Of a stretch of 64,000 nt of DNA, positions 9,357 through 16,515 are shown one piece after another (the stretch's first letter is position 1; each line of letters begins with the position of its first letter). The position numbers and the translations under genes are program-made. This stretch comes from an uncultured Clostridia bacterium (GTDB lineage: Bacteria; Bacillota; Clostridia; TANB77; CAG-508), in contig CAKPAX010000005.1 in the NCBI GenBank assembly GCA_934133175.1, positions 7,316-71,315 of the forward strand. The letters are read 5' to 3'. Below the pieces are notes generated by a model. That model was not told the origin of the DNA and searched no databases. It saw nothing but the letters and a program-made list of their open reading frames with translations.

Positions 9357-9410
9357 TTTTTTGTATATAATGGAATAAGTTTATGTCATAAGAAAAAATT
9401 TTATAAAAAA

Positions 9411-9431
9411 ATAAACCTCTTAGAGGCTTAT
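9411..9431 (-). terminator. Terminator of the CmpB-like gene
   Basis: Stem ATAAGCCT / AGGTTTAT read on the minus strand, followed by a long T-run. The hairpin includes the stop codon of the gene. Confidence 0.7.
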
Positions 9432-9982
9432 AACAAATATCTAATAGTTGAAAATGCAGTATCAATTAAATAAATAGATGTTAATAAATATATTATAAAA
9501 ACTTGAACGTAATAAGGAATATATTTTAAGATTTTATTTGTATATTTTTCAATGAAAGGATTAATATGGTTTACAAATAAAATAGCAAAAATTCCCCACA
9601 CAAAAGAATAGAATATACTAATTCTACCATTCAAATTAAAAAAGTCATTTGTATAATCCCACCATTTTGTTGCAAATAAAGCATCTAGTGCAAAACCTGC
9701 TACATATTCAAAAGTAGAAAATACTATAATTGAATAAATAAAAAGCTTAAAAGAATTATTCTTATATTTATCCATAAAAACTAAAAGTATTACAGCTCCA
9801 TATCCATATATTGGACAAAATGGTCCATACAGAAATCCTCGTTTTACAAAGTATCCAAAATTATATATAGCATAACAAGTTTCTAAAACCCAACCTATAG
9901 TTCCATAAATTATAAATAGCAATAATAAATAGCTAAATGTATTAAGCTTTTTCTTGTTGTTGGTTATTACAAGTTCTTTCAT
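9428..9982 (-). CDS. Putative ABC-transporter type IV / CmpB-family membrane protein
   Basis: An integral membrane protein of 184 aa with about five hydrophobic helices. It carries the family signature region: IYGTIGWVLET near residue 24, then KRGFLYGPFCPIYGYGAV near 47. This matches the Pfam ABC_trans_CmpB group (from memory), whose biochemical role is unknown despite the name. ATG at 9982 is preferred over an in-frame TTG at 9994 because GGGGGAT lies directly upstream of the ATG. It is convergent with nothing and has its own terminator. Together with the RelA/SpoT-like gene it separates trmR from the U32 gene. Confidence 0.75.
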   Translation of the reverse strand: MKELVITNNKKKLNTFSYLLLLFIIYGTIGWVLETCYAIYNFGYFVKRGFLYGPFCPIYGYGAVILLVFMDKYKNNSFKLFIYSIIVFSTFEYVAGFALDALFATKWWDYTNDFFNLNGRISIFYSFVWGIFAILFVNHINPFIEKYTNKILKYIPYYVQVFIIYLLTSIYLIDTAFSTIRYLL

Positions 9983-10116
9983 AACATCCCCCAAATTATT
10001 GTAATTAAGTTAATACTATCAAAAAAAATCTAAAAAGTAAATAATAATTGTAAATAATATAAATTTATGCTATTATTAATAATATAGTTAAATTAATTAT
10101 AGGATGGAGAGTAAAA

Positions 10117-11346
10117 ATGAAAGAAGTAGAATTATTAGCACCAGCAGGAAGTTTTGAAAAAGCAAAAATAGCATATTTATATGGAGCAGATGCGGTTTAT
10201 TGTGGTACATCATCATTGTCATTAAGAACAAGAGCAGATATGCAAGATGATGATTTAGAAAAGACAATAAAGTATGCACATGAAATAAATAAAAAAATAT
10301 ATGTTACATTAAATATATTTGCATGGGATGAAAAATATGAAGAAATAATAGAAATGGCCAAAAAATTGGAAGAATTAAAACCAGATGGAATAATTGCAGC
10401 AGATGGTGGAGTTATAGAAGTATTAAAACAATATGCCCCAAGTGTTCCAATAAATGTTAGTACTCAAGCTAATATAGTTAGTTTACATGACTGTAATTTT
10501 TGGTACAAAAATGGCGGAAAAAGAATGATAATGGCAAGAGAAATGAATAAAGAACAACTAAAATATATAATGGAAAATAAACCAAAAGATATGGAAGTAG
10601 AAATATTTATTCATGGAGCAATATGTTTTGCATTTTCAGGTAGATGTTTCTTAAGTGATTTTCTAGCTTGTAGAAGTGCAAATTTAGGAGATTGTGCACA
10701 AAGTTGTAGATGGTCATATAATTTGTATGCAGAAGAAACAAATAATCCTGGAAATTTAATGCCAATAGAAACTAATGAATATGGTACAAGTATATTTTCA
10801 TCAAAAGATTTATGTTTAATAAAAGAAATACCAGAAATAATTGAAATGGGTGTAGATAGTTTAAAAATAGAAGGAAGATTAAAAACAGAATATTATGTTG
10901 CAAGTATAGTAAACGCATATAGAAATGCAATAGATGATTATAAAAAAGATCCAGAGCATTATGATTATACAAAATATTTAAAAGAAATAGAAAAAGTAAA
11001 AACAAGAGGACTTACAACATTTTATTTTAATGATAGAAAGAATAAAGATATACAAGAATATAGTGGAAAACAATATAATGAAAAATATGAATTTGGTGGT
11101 AAAATATTAAAGTATGATAAAGAAAAATCAATAATTGAAATAAGAAATAGATTACAAGTTGGAGATGAATTAGAATTATTAGTTCCATATCAAATAGAAC
11201 CAGTTAAATTTAAAATAGAAAAATTATGGGATTCTGAAACAGATGAAGAAATAAATGCTGTAAATCCAGGAAAACAAGGTCAAACAGTAAAGATGAATAT
11301 ACCAATAAAGGCACAAGATAATTGGATAATAAGAAGAAAAAAGTAA
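10117..11346 (+). CDS. U32 peptidase-family protein, probable tRNA hydroxylation protein TrhP
   Basis: A 409-aa U32 protein. The family signature reads EIFIHGAICFAFSGRCFLSD near residues 166-185, with a cysteine-rich follow-up (ACRSANLGDCAQSCRW) that could hold an iron-sulfur cluster. The N-terminus LLAPAGSFEKAKIAYLYGAD is typical. C-terminal residues about 315-405 form the beta-barrel part. Family knowledge: YrrN/YrrO and YegQ (TrhP) make 5-hydroxyuridine at tRNA U34 from prephenate rather than acting as proteases. TrmR upstream would then methylate the product. Only one U32 paralogue is visible here, against two in Bacillus. Confidence 0.85.
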   Translation: MKEVELLAPAGSFEKAKIAYLYGADAVYCGTSSLSLRTRADMQDDDLEKTIKYAHEINKKIYVTLNIFAWDEKYEEIIEMAKKLEELKPDGIIAADGGVIEVLKQYAPSVPINVSTQANIVSLHDCNFWYKNGGKRMIMAREMNKEQLKYIMENKPKDMEVEIFIHGAICFAFSGRCFLSDFLACRSANLGDCAQSCRWSYNLYAEETNNPGNLMPIETNEYGTSIFSSKDLCLIKEIPEIIEMGVDSLKIEGRLKTEYYVASIVNAYRNAIDDYKKDPEHYDYTKYLKEIEKVKTRGLTTFYFNDRKNKDIQEYSGKQYNEKYEFGGKILKYDKEKSIIEIRNRLQVGDELELLVPYQIEPVKFKIEKLWDSETDEEINAVNPGKQGQTVKMNIPIKAQDNWIIRRKK

Positions 11347-11353
11347 ACATAAC

Positions 11354-11382
11354 TTTACATACTAAAAACAAAGTGGTATAAT
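11354..11382 (+). promoter_or_regulatory. Promoter for the 54-aa basic protein
   Basis: TTTACA at 11354-11359 and TATAAT at 11377-11382 with a 17-bp spacer, 50 bases before the start codon. Confidence 0.7.
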
Positions 11383-11431
11383 ATATTTTGTAACTTTTAG
11401 GTCGCGTTTTTTATAAAAAGGAGCGAAAAAT

Positions 11432-11596
11432 ATGTCCAATAGCAAAAAGAGAAGAGCATTACAACAGAAACAAAGAGCGGCTAAGCAACAAAAAAAGCAG
11501 CAAAAAGCCAAACGGCAGGAGCATGATCCGGCTAAGTGGGAAGCTAAAAAAGCTGCTAAAGCTCAAGCGAGATACGAGCAAGACGGACAATGGTAA
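11432..11596 (+). CDS. Small highly basic protein, unknown
   Basis: A 54-aa open frame (ATG at 11432, TAA ending 11596) preceded by AAGGAGCG at a good distance. Nearly half of its residues are Lys, Arg or Gln; it starts MSNSKKRRAL and ends QARYEQDGQW. It is likely helical and nucleic-acid binding by composition, but I do not recognise a family. Base use (CGG, CCG, GCC, CAG codons) is much richer in GC than its surroundings. It has its own promoter and two downstream hairpins, which supports it being a real transcription unit. Confidence 0.7.
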   Translation: MSNSKKRRALQQKQRAAKQQKKQQKAKRQEHDPAKWEAKKAAKAQARYEQDGQW

Positions 11597-11629
11597 AAGT
11601 ATATTATATACTTTTATAAAAAATTAGAA

Positions 11630-11661
11630 AGAGTTAATATTTTTATATTAACTCTTTTTTA
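11630..11661 (+). terminator. Terminator after the small basic protein
   Basis: Perfect 11-bp stem AGAGTTAATAT / ATATTAACTCT with a TTTT loop and a T-run. Another hairpin, AAAAGTATA / TATACTTTT, lies just before it at 11595-11617. Confidence 0.85.
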
Positions 11662-11711
11662 TATAATAAAAAATTTTTACAAAAACTATATATAAAGATT
11701 ATTGTATAATT

Positions 11712-12500
11712 TTAATTTATTAAATTAATTATAAAAAAACCAATACTTATACAAAAAATGCAAATAATATTATCAATTCCACCAGTAAGATGGGGAAACA
11801 ATATAAATATAGAACCTAATGTAAAACCAACGATTAAATAAAATGTTTGTGCATAAAATTTATCAAATAAGATTTTTACTAATTTCATACAAATAAATGA
11901 ACCAATAACTAAGCCAATTCCAAGTGGAATTAATATAGGAAAATATAATGTTGAAATAGAATATAAATATGTTGAGTAAACTCCCATAAGCATTAAAATT
12001 ATTGTACTACTAATTCCCGGTATAACAACTCCAATAGACATTAATATTCCACACAAAATAAGATAAAAGAAACTATATTCAGAATAAGAATTAATTGATA
12101 ACTTATTTTCTAAATATATTAAAAATATGCCTATTCCAAATGAAATAAGTAAATACAAAATATAACTAAGTTTAAATTTATATTTTGAATTAACACTTTT
12201 TAAAAGGGAAGGAATTGAACCTAAAATTAAACCAATAAAAATTGATTTTATTTGAATAGGATATGAATAAAATAAGTAATTCAAAATATTACTAAATAAT
12301 ATAATCCCTGAACCAATTCCTAGTATTATAGGTAAAAGAAATTTAAAATTTTCTTTTATATTTTTAAAAAAATTTAATATACTATCTAACAATTTTTCAT
12401 ATATACCAAAAATAACACAAAGTACACCACTGCTAATTCCAGGTAAAATAGCACCAGAGCCAATAGCTAACCCTTTAAAATAATCTTTTATAAATTGCAT
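11712..12500 (-). CDS. popT: DUF368 family protein, PopT-type polyprenyl-phosphate transporter
   Basis: An integral membrane protein of 262 aa with about eight hydrophobic segments. Two matching motifs are visible: GSGAILPGISSGVLCVIFGIY near residue 13 and GVVIPGISSTIILMLMGVY near 155, the internal repeat typical of DUF368. Members of this family (PopT) have been shown to return undecaprenyl phosphate across the membrane for reuse in cell-wall synthesis. ATG at 12500 is chosen because AGGTGATTTT precedes it; the open frame continues upstream to 12905 but would run antisense through sigK. Divergent from sigK with 136 bases between. Confidence 0.82.
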   Translation of the reverse strand: MQFIKDYFKGLAIGSGAILPGISSGVLCVIFGIYEKLLDSILNFFKNIKENFKFLLPIILGIGSGIILFSNILNYLFYSYPIQIKSIFIGLILGSIPSLLKSVNSKYKFKLSYILYLLISFGIGIFLIYLENKLSINSYSEYSFFYLILCGILMSIGVVIPGISSTIILMLMGVYSTYLYSISTLYFPILIPLGIGLVIGSFICMKLVKILFDKFYAQTFYLIVGFTLGSIFILFPHLTGGIDNIICIFCISIGFFIINLIN

Positions 12501-12636
12501 AAAATCACCTATATAAAATGTATTCATAATATACAAAAATATTAATATAAAAATAGGTATGTACTTTTTTGTAGGGTCATGCACTTTTGTTTTTTCTACA
12601 CATATAATTTTGTATAGAGAAAATGGAGGTGCATTT

Positions 12637-12726
12637 ATGTTGTCATTATGTATGACTGGAATTATAGGCTTTCTAGAATTTTTAAAGACTGCAGTATTTG
12701 TTGTTGGATATATTTCACGGAAGTAA
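12637..12726 (+). other. sigK: Pro-sequence of sigK, out of frame with the rest
   Basis: ATG at 12637 follows a strong TGGAGGTG site. It encodes 29 residues, starting MLSLCMTGIIGFLEFLKTAV and ending GYISRK-stop. These are the hydrophobic pro-sequence and the Y-x-S junction expected at the N-terminus of pro-sigma-K. Removing one C at 12718 gives GYIS-GSNLFPEPLS, the usual clostridial SigK sequence. Confidence 0.75.
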
Positions 12727-13345
12727 TTTATTTCCAGAACCTTTAAGTTCAGAAGAAGAAAAGAAATATTTAGAAAAGTTAAAAGAAGGAGATGAAGATG
12801 CACGAAATATTTTAATAGAGCGAAATTTAAGATTGGTTGCACATGTATGTAAAAAATATGCAAATACCAATGTAGAACAAGATGATTTAATATCAATAGG
12901 TACAATAGGACTGATTAAAGGAATAAATAGCTTTAATATAGAAAAAGGAGCAAGACTTTCTACATATGTTTCAAGATGTATAGATAATGAAATTTTAATG
13001 CACTTAAGATCAATAAAAAAATTAAATGCTGAAGTATATTTAAATGAACCAATAGGAAAAGATAAAGATGATAATGTTGTTACATTACAAGAAGTATTAG
13101 AAAATGACGAAAGAAGTATTGAAGATGAAGTTGATTTAAAAGTTAAAATTAAAAATTTATATGGAAAAATGAAAGAAGTTCTAAAAGATAGAGAAAAAAC
13201 AATTATAGAGTTAAGATTTGGCTTAGATGGGTATAAACCAAAGACGCAAAATGAAATTGCAGATATGATGGGAATTTCTAGATCTTATGTTTCTAGAATA
13301 GAAACAAAAGCAATTGGAAAGTTAAGTAAAGAAATAGAAGAATAA
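12698..13345 (+). CDS. sigK: RNA polymerase sporulation sigma factor SigK (one-base frame break near N-terminus)
   Basis: Late mother-cell sigma factor of the sigma-70 family. Region 2 is intact (LRLVAHVCKKYAN near residue 44 of this frame, DLISIGTIGLIKGI near 63, TYVSRCIDNEILMHLR near 86) and region 4 has the helix-turn-helix QNEIADMMGISRSYVSRIE near 185. The open frame from a TTG at 12698 gives 215 aa, but that start has no ribosome site. The real start is very probably the ATG at 12637, whose frame breaks at C12718; corrected, the protein is about 235 aa. Either a sequencing/assembly error, a pseudogene, or frameshifting at the rare CGG codon explains this. No skin-type insertion is present in region 2-4. 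Confidence 0.88.
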   Translation: MLLDIFHGSNLFPEPLSSEEEKKYLEKLKEGDEDARNILIERNLRLVAHVCKKYANTNVEQDDLISIGTIGLIKGINSFNIEKGARLSTYVSRCIDNEILMHLRSIKKLNAEVYLNEPIGKDKDDNVVTLQEVLENDERSIEDEVDLKVKIKNLYGKMKEVLKDREKTIIELRFGLDGYKPKTQNEIADMMGISRSYVSRIETKAIGKLSKEIEE

Positions 13346-13398
13346 AGAAAAAGAAAATAAAGAGAACTACATATAATTCACTTTATTTTCTTTTTCCT
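13346..13398. terminator. Bidirectional terminator, sigK / DUF2383-like gene
   Basis: A 17-bp A/T-rich inverted repeat, AGAAAAAGAAAATAAAG at 13346-13362 against 13381-13398, lies between convergent genes. Confidence 0.6.
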
Positions 13399-13410
13399 AT
13401 TAATAAAACA

Positions 13411-13845
13411 TTATAGAAATGTTTTTAATTTTTCAATGCTATCTTCTTGCATTGTTACAAAATCATCAAGAATTTTTTCAACATCAGGAGCAAGTTGTTT
13501 GTTTTGGTTAAGCAATCTACGCCCTTCAATAATTCCCATATTAGTTCCATTCATTAATAGTTCGGAAATATTAGAATTACTTTTGTCAGACATTGTTTTC
13601 ATTTCAACACCATACCATGTCATCATTTTGTTCATAGTATTGGTTTCATGTGGTTCTTTATCACTATAATTAGAATATAAATTATTAACTCTTCTTGATA
13701 TATCTTTGTATTTATTATATTCTAAATCTAAAGTTTTTTTAAATTCTGAATCTTTAACTTTATCTAAAACAAAATTGATTGCATCCATTCCCATTGTTGC
13801 ACCTTTATTAACTTCATCAAGCACATTTAAATTATTGTTTTCCAT
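13411..13845 (-). CDS. DUF2383-like four-helix protein
   Basis: A 144-aa soluble, mostly helical protein. It opens with VLDEVNKGATMGMDAINFVL and has a repeated pattern, LLMNGTNMGIIEGRRLLNQ, in the second half. Both resemble clostridial proteins related to DUF2383 and the ferritin-like group, though clear metal ligands of a ferritin are not evident. A strong AAGGAGGAT site precedes ATG 13845. Position beside sigK hints at a role in sporulating cells, but this is inference only. Confidence 0.6.
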   Translation of the reverse strand: MENNNLNVLDEVNKGATMGMDAINFVLDKVKDSEFKKTLDLEYNKYKDISRRVNNLYSNYSDKEPHETNTMNKMMTWYGVEMKTMSDKSNSNISELLMNGTNMGIIEGRRLLNQNKQLAPDVEKILDDFVTMQEDSIEKLKTFL

Positions 13846-13927
13846 AAAAAAATCCTCCTTAAAATTATTATTAACAATTTAAAAAAAATTATGAAAAAAA
13901 CAAATCCTACTTTGTGAGACTTTTTTA

Positions 13928-13985
13928 TATTATAGGAAAGTTCTTCGAACTTCCTATAATATAAATATATTGCACAGAAATTTGC
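13928..13985 (+). repeat. Dispersed palindromic repeat, copy 1
   Basis: Hairpin TATTATAGGAAAGTTC / GAACTTCCTATAATA, followed by TAAATATATTGCACAG and AAATTTGC. It aligns with a second copy at 35460-35517 over about 58 bases. The 18-base core aligns without gaps and differs only by G-to-A and C-to-T changes. Confidence 0.6.
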
Positions 13986-14003
13986 TTTGCAAATTTCACG
14001 CAC

Positions 14004-14068
14004 GAACAAAGACGCGGACTTCAAAATGTTTTAATAAGTACAAAAGTTATTAATGTCCGCTTTTGTTC
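14004..14068. repeat. Long inverted repeat, possible small RNA
   Basis: GAACAAAGACGCGGAC at 14004-14019 pairs with GTCCGCTTTTGTTC at 14055-14068. The arms are richer in GC than anything around them. Confidence 0.5.
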
Positions 14069-14273
14069 TATTATAGTTAAATGCTTAATAAATTATAAAG
14101 ATTTGTTGGTACAAAAAAATGTGTTATTTTTTTAACACACTATTTATATTTTAACATAAAAATAATATAGATACAAATTTTAAAAAAATTAAATAAAAAG
14201 AGAATAATATATGAATTAAATAGATAAAATAATAAAAGAAAACAAAAAAATAAAATTTTAAAGAAAAAAATAG

Positions 14274-14302
14274 TTGTATTTCTAATTTATATGTGTTAAT
14301 AT
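14274..14302 (+). promoter_or_regulatory. Promoter for the 6S RNA
   Basis: TTGTAT at 14274-14279 and TAATAT at 14297-14302, 17 bases apart, about 20 bases before the RNA begins. Confidence 0.55.
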
Positions 14303-14321
14303 ATAGTTACAAAATAAAAAA

Positions 14322-14522
14322 GTAAATAAAACCCCTGCATAGTGCGTGTAGACAGAATTTTTAGAACCAACACCTATTAAGAGGGGCCGATCTCTAAAAT
14401 ATGGCGTGCAAGCTTACATTTTATAGTAAGAAGCCCAGGAGTATTTAGGTAGGCACCCACCTGTTGCAGAACAGGTCCTTAAAAATTCAAGACATCTTGC
14501 GGCTAAGGCGGGGAATTTTTTT
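14322..14522 (+). ncRNA. ssrS: Probable 6S RNA (SsrS)
   Basis: A GC-richer block of about 200 bases, non-coding, which folds on paper into a long rod. CCCCTGC near the 5' end faces GGCGGGG at the 3' end; GAATTTTTA pairs with TAAAAATTC; CTAAAATA pairs with TATTTAG; and an apical hairpin CTTAC/GTAAG is present. ACCTGTT/AACAGGT forms the extra hairpin expected on the 3' side of the central bubble in Firmicutes 6S. GGGGCCGAT resembles the CCUGAGCCGAU stretch of known 6S RNA. It ends in GGGGAATTTTTTT. 6S binds sigma-A RNA polymerase as a promoter mimic. Boundaries are approximate; a covariance search is the decisive test. Confidence 0.68.
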
Positions 14523-14526
14523 GTTT

Positions 14527-14577
14527 AAATTTATTGACGTGAAAAACTATTTAATAATTTTTCACGTCAATAAATTT
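14527..14577. terminator. 20-bp bidirectional terminator, 6S RNA / ylbJ
   Basis: A perfect 20-bp inverted repeat, 14527-14546 against 14558-14577, with an 11-base loop. It contains GACGTG/CACGTC at mid-stem and runs of A/T on both outer sides. Confidence 0.8.
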
Positions 14578-15650
14578 TATAAATTAAAATTAAACATAGG
14601 AATAGTAGAAATAAAAGCAAATGTATATAGTGCAGCAGTAGTCCCTTGTAATAATTTGCCTATAATATAAGGCTTTATAGATAAATCAGTTTTAGAAATA
14701 ACACTAAAAACTTGCAATAATATAGAAATACCACCAAATCCTAATAAAAATGATGTAATTATAATATTTATAGAAATAGCTTTTATATGTATATTAGAGA
14801 TTAAATTAATACCATTTGTTATTTCAATGATTCCAGTTAAAAGTGGAGCGATAAAAGATATAGGTATATGTAAAAAGCTAAATAAAGGTGTTAAAAATAC
14901 AACAAGAATATTTAATATTTTACTAGAATTTAATATTGATATAACAACGGAAAATAATACAACAAATCCACCAATCATCATAATTGTAGATATTGAATTA
15001 GAAATACTAGTTCCAATTATTTCACCTAAACTAGAAAAGCTTACATTATTATTTTTATTAGTTTTTTTATAGTTATTAAATGAAGCATTATTAAAAGTGC
15101 TTTTTTTACATTTCCAAAATCTAAAAATTATTCCTACAGTAATACAAGATAATATATGAGTAATAAATAATAATAAACCTATAGTAGAATTTCCAAACAT
15201 GCTAATACCAACAGTACCTATAATAAATAAAGGACCAGAATTATTTGTAAAACTAAGTAGACGTTCACATTCTTCTTTTGAACAAATATTATCTTGCCTA
15301 AATTGGGATGCTATTTTTGCTCCAATAGGATATCCACTTATTATTCCCATAATAAATGCAAAACTACCTTCACCTCTGACATTAAATAAAGGTTTCATTA
15401 TTTTATTTAGTAATTTACCAAGAATATTAATAATATTTGTTCTAGAAAGTAATTCTGTTGCAACAAAAAATGGAAAAAGAGAGGGGACAACAGAATTTGC
15501 CCATAGTTTTAATCCTGATTTTGCGGCAACTAAATTGTTGTTAGAAAATATAATTAAACATAATGTAAATAATAAAAAAATAAATGGAATAATATATTTT
15601 CTAATCTTTATAATATAAAAATTAAATTTTGGAATAGATATTGATTTCAA
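14577..15650 (-). CDS. ylbJ: Sporulation integral membrane protein YlbJ
   Basis: A polytopic membrane protein of 357 aa in the YlbJ/nucleoside-transporter-like fold, with two gate-type repeats and about eight to ten helices. Recognisable segments are LKLWANSVVPSLFPFFVATELL, GIISGYPIGAKIASQF, ERLLSFTNNSGPLFIIG and LLTGIIEITNGINLI. YlbJ is needed for spore cortex formation in Bacillus. The TTG at 15650 is chosen because GAGGTG lies 6 bases upstream; an ATG 48 bases further upstream lacks a ribosome site. Divergent from a small unknown gene. Confidence 0.87.
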   Translation of the reverse strand: MKSISIPKFNFYIIKIRKYIIPFIFLLFTLCLIIFSNNNLVAAKSGLKLWANSVVPSLFPFFVATELLSRTNIINILGKLLNKIMKPLFNVRGEGSFAFIMGIISGYPIGAKIASQFRQDNICSKEECERLLSFTNNSGPLFIIGTVGISMFGNSTIGLLLFITHILSCITVGIIFRFWKCKKSTFNNASFNNYKKTNKNNNVSFSSLGEIIGTSISNSISTIMMIGGFVVLFSVVISILNSSKILNILVVFLTPLFSFLHIPISFIAPLLTGIIEITNGINLISNIHIKAISINIIITSFLLGFGGISILLQVFSVISKTDLSIKPYIIGKLLQGTTAALYTFAFISTIPMFNFNL

Positions 15651-15721
15651 AATATACACCTCAATAAAATATATTGAATAAATTGAAAAAAAATGCACAT
15701 AACAATAAAAGAGGTGCTAGT

Positions 15722-15877
15722 ATGAAAAATAAAAAAAATATGCGTGAATATATAGAGGATACAACAAAATATGGTGAATTTGTGTCTTCATATTTTGCTT
15801 GGGTATCTTTACCACAGCAAAAGAAAAATGTAGAGAGATTAGAAAATATAACAAATAGTAAAAATAATAAAAAATAA
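15722..15877 (+). CDS. Small unknown protein, 51 aa
   Basis: ATG at 15722 follows AAGAGGTGCTAGT. The peptide begins MKNKKNMREYIEDTTKYGEF and has a short central segment, FVSSYFAWVSLPQQKK, then a basic Asn/Lys-rich tail. I do not recognise a family. Upstream of the ctsR operon and divergent from ylbJ; its role is unknown. Confidence 0.45.
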   Translation: MKNKKNMREYIEDTTKYGEFVSSYFAWVSLPQQKKNVERLENITNSKNNKK

Positions 15878-15970
15878 AGAAAAAGTTTAAAAAAATAAGA
15901 AAAAGTGTGAAAATTATAAGAAAATAAATAAAAATGACTATAAATTAACAAAGAAAAAATAAAAAACACT

Positions 15971-15998
15971 TTGAAAAAAAATAAAAACCTTGTATAAT
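15971..15998 (+). promoter_or_regulatory. Promoter of the ctsR operon
   Basis: TTGAAA at 15971-15976 and TATAAT at 15993-15998 with a 16-bp spacer; the CtsR operator lies directly downstream. Confidence 0.75.
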
Positions 15999-16007
15999 AT
16001 TATTATA

Positions 16008-16024
16008 GGTCAAAGAAAGTCAAA
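16008..16024 (+). promoter_or_regulatory. CtsR operator
   Basis: GGTCAAA GAA AGTCAAA is a full match to the CtsR heptad tandem repeat RGTCAAA-NAN-RGTCAAA. It covers the predicted transcription start, so bound CtsR would block the operon that encodes it. Confidence 0.88.
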
Positions 16025-16045
16025 GTAAAAACAAGAGGTGATAAT

Positions 16046-16489
16046 ATGAATATATCAGATATAATAGAAGACTTTATAAAAGATATGTTTAATGATGAAG
16101 AAGAATATATAGAAATACAAAGAAATGACTTAGCAGAGCATTTTAAATGTGTTCCGTCACAAATAAACTATGTAATATCCACAAGATTTAAACCATCACA
16201 AGGATATTATGTAGAAAGCAAAAGAGGCGGAGGAGGAAGCATAAAAATTAAAAAACTAAATGTAACAAAATCAGATTATTTAATGCATATAATAAAAAAC
16301 ATAGGAGATACTTTAACAAATCACGAAGCAAGTATATATATAAGTGATTTTTTATCATATAACATTGTTGATGAAAAAGAAGCAAAACTTTTAAAAGTAG
16401 CAACTAGTGATAATGTATTAAATGTGTCAAAAGATATAAGAGACAAATTAAGAGCAAGAATTTTCAAGAATATGCTTTTAAATTTATAA
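16046..16489 (+). CDS. ctsR: Transcriptional repressor CtsR
   Basis: Repressor of class III heat-shock genes, 147 aa. The N-terminal winged helix-turn-helix contains ISDIIEDFIKDMF, the QINYVISTRFKPSQGY recognition helix and the glycine-rich wing SKRGGGGSIKI, whose tetra-glycine loop senses heat. The C-terminal half is the dimerisation domain. First gene of ctsR-mcsA-mcsB-clpC, under its own operator, which implies autorepression. Confidence 0.95.
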   Translation: MNISDIIEDFIKDMFNDEEEYIEIQRNDLAEHFKCVPSQINYVISTRFKPSQGYYVESKRGGGGSIKIKKLNVTKSDYLMHIIKNIGDTLTNHEASIYISDFLSYNIVDEKEAKLLKVATSDNVLNVSKDIRDKLRARIFKNMLLNL

Positions 16490-16515
16490 ATAAAAAGAAA
16501 GAGGAGGTAATTAAT

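Larger units (their letters stand above)
13846..14309. other. Structured intergenic region without a recognised gene
   Basis: About 460 bases hold several inverted repeats: the palindromic repeat at 13928-13985, GAAATTTGC TTT GCAAATTTC at 13977-13997, a long arm pair at 14004-14068 and GTGTTA...TAACAC near 14121-14146. No ORF with a ribosome site and plausible protein was found; a minus-strand frame at 13827-14024 has none of these. The final part holds a probable promoter for the 6S RNA. Confidence 0.5.

Noticed and set aside
12560..12636. Possible sigma-E or sigma-K type promoter upstream of sigK (GTCATGCA and CATATAAT)
   Set aside because: Spacing and bases fit the consensus poorly; too uncertain to list as a feature.
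12501..12905. N-terminal extension of the popT frame
   Set aside because: It would run antisense through the sigK start; ATG 12500 has a strong ribosome site and matches family length.
12698..13345. A skin-type prophage element interrupting sigK
   Set aside because: Regions 2 to 4 are contiguous; only one extra base near the N-terminus disturbs the frame, so there is no inserted element or recombinase.
13827..14024. 65-codon minus-strand frame in the structured intergenic region
   Set aside because: Contains the inverted repeats, lacks a ribosome site and overlaps the leader of the DUF2383-like gene.
14101..14160. GTGTTA...TAACAC hairpin as a terminator
   Set aside because: It has a T-rich loop and no gene ends upstream of it on either strand, so terminator function could not be assigned.
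14464..14670. 68-codon plus-strand frame overlapping the 6S RNA end and ylbJ
   Set aside because: It crosses the terminator and the structured RNA, with no ribosome site or family resemblance.
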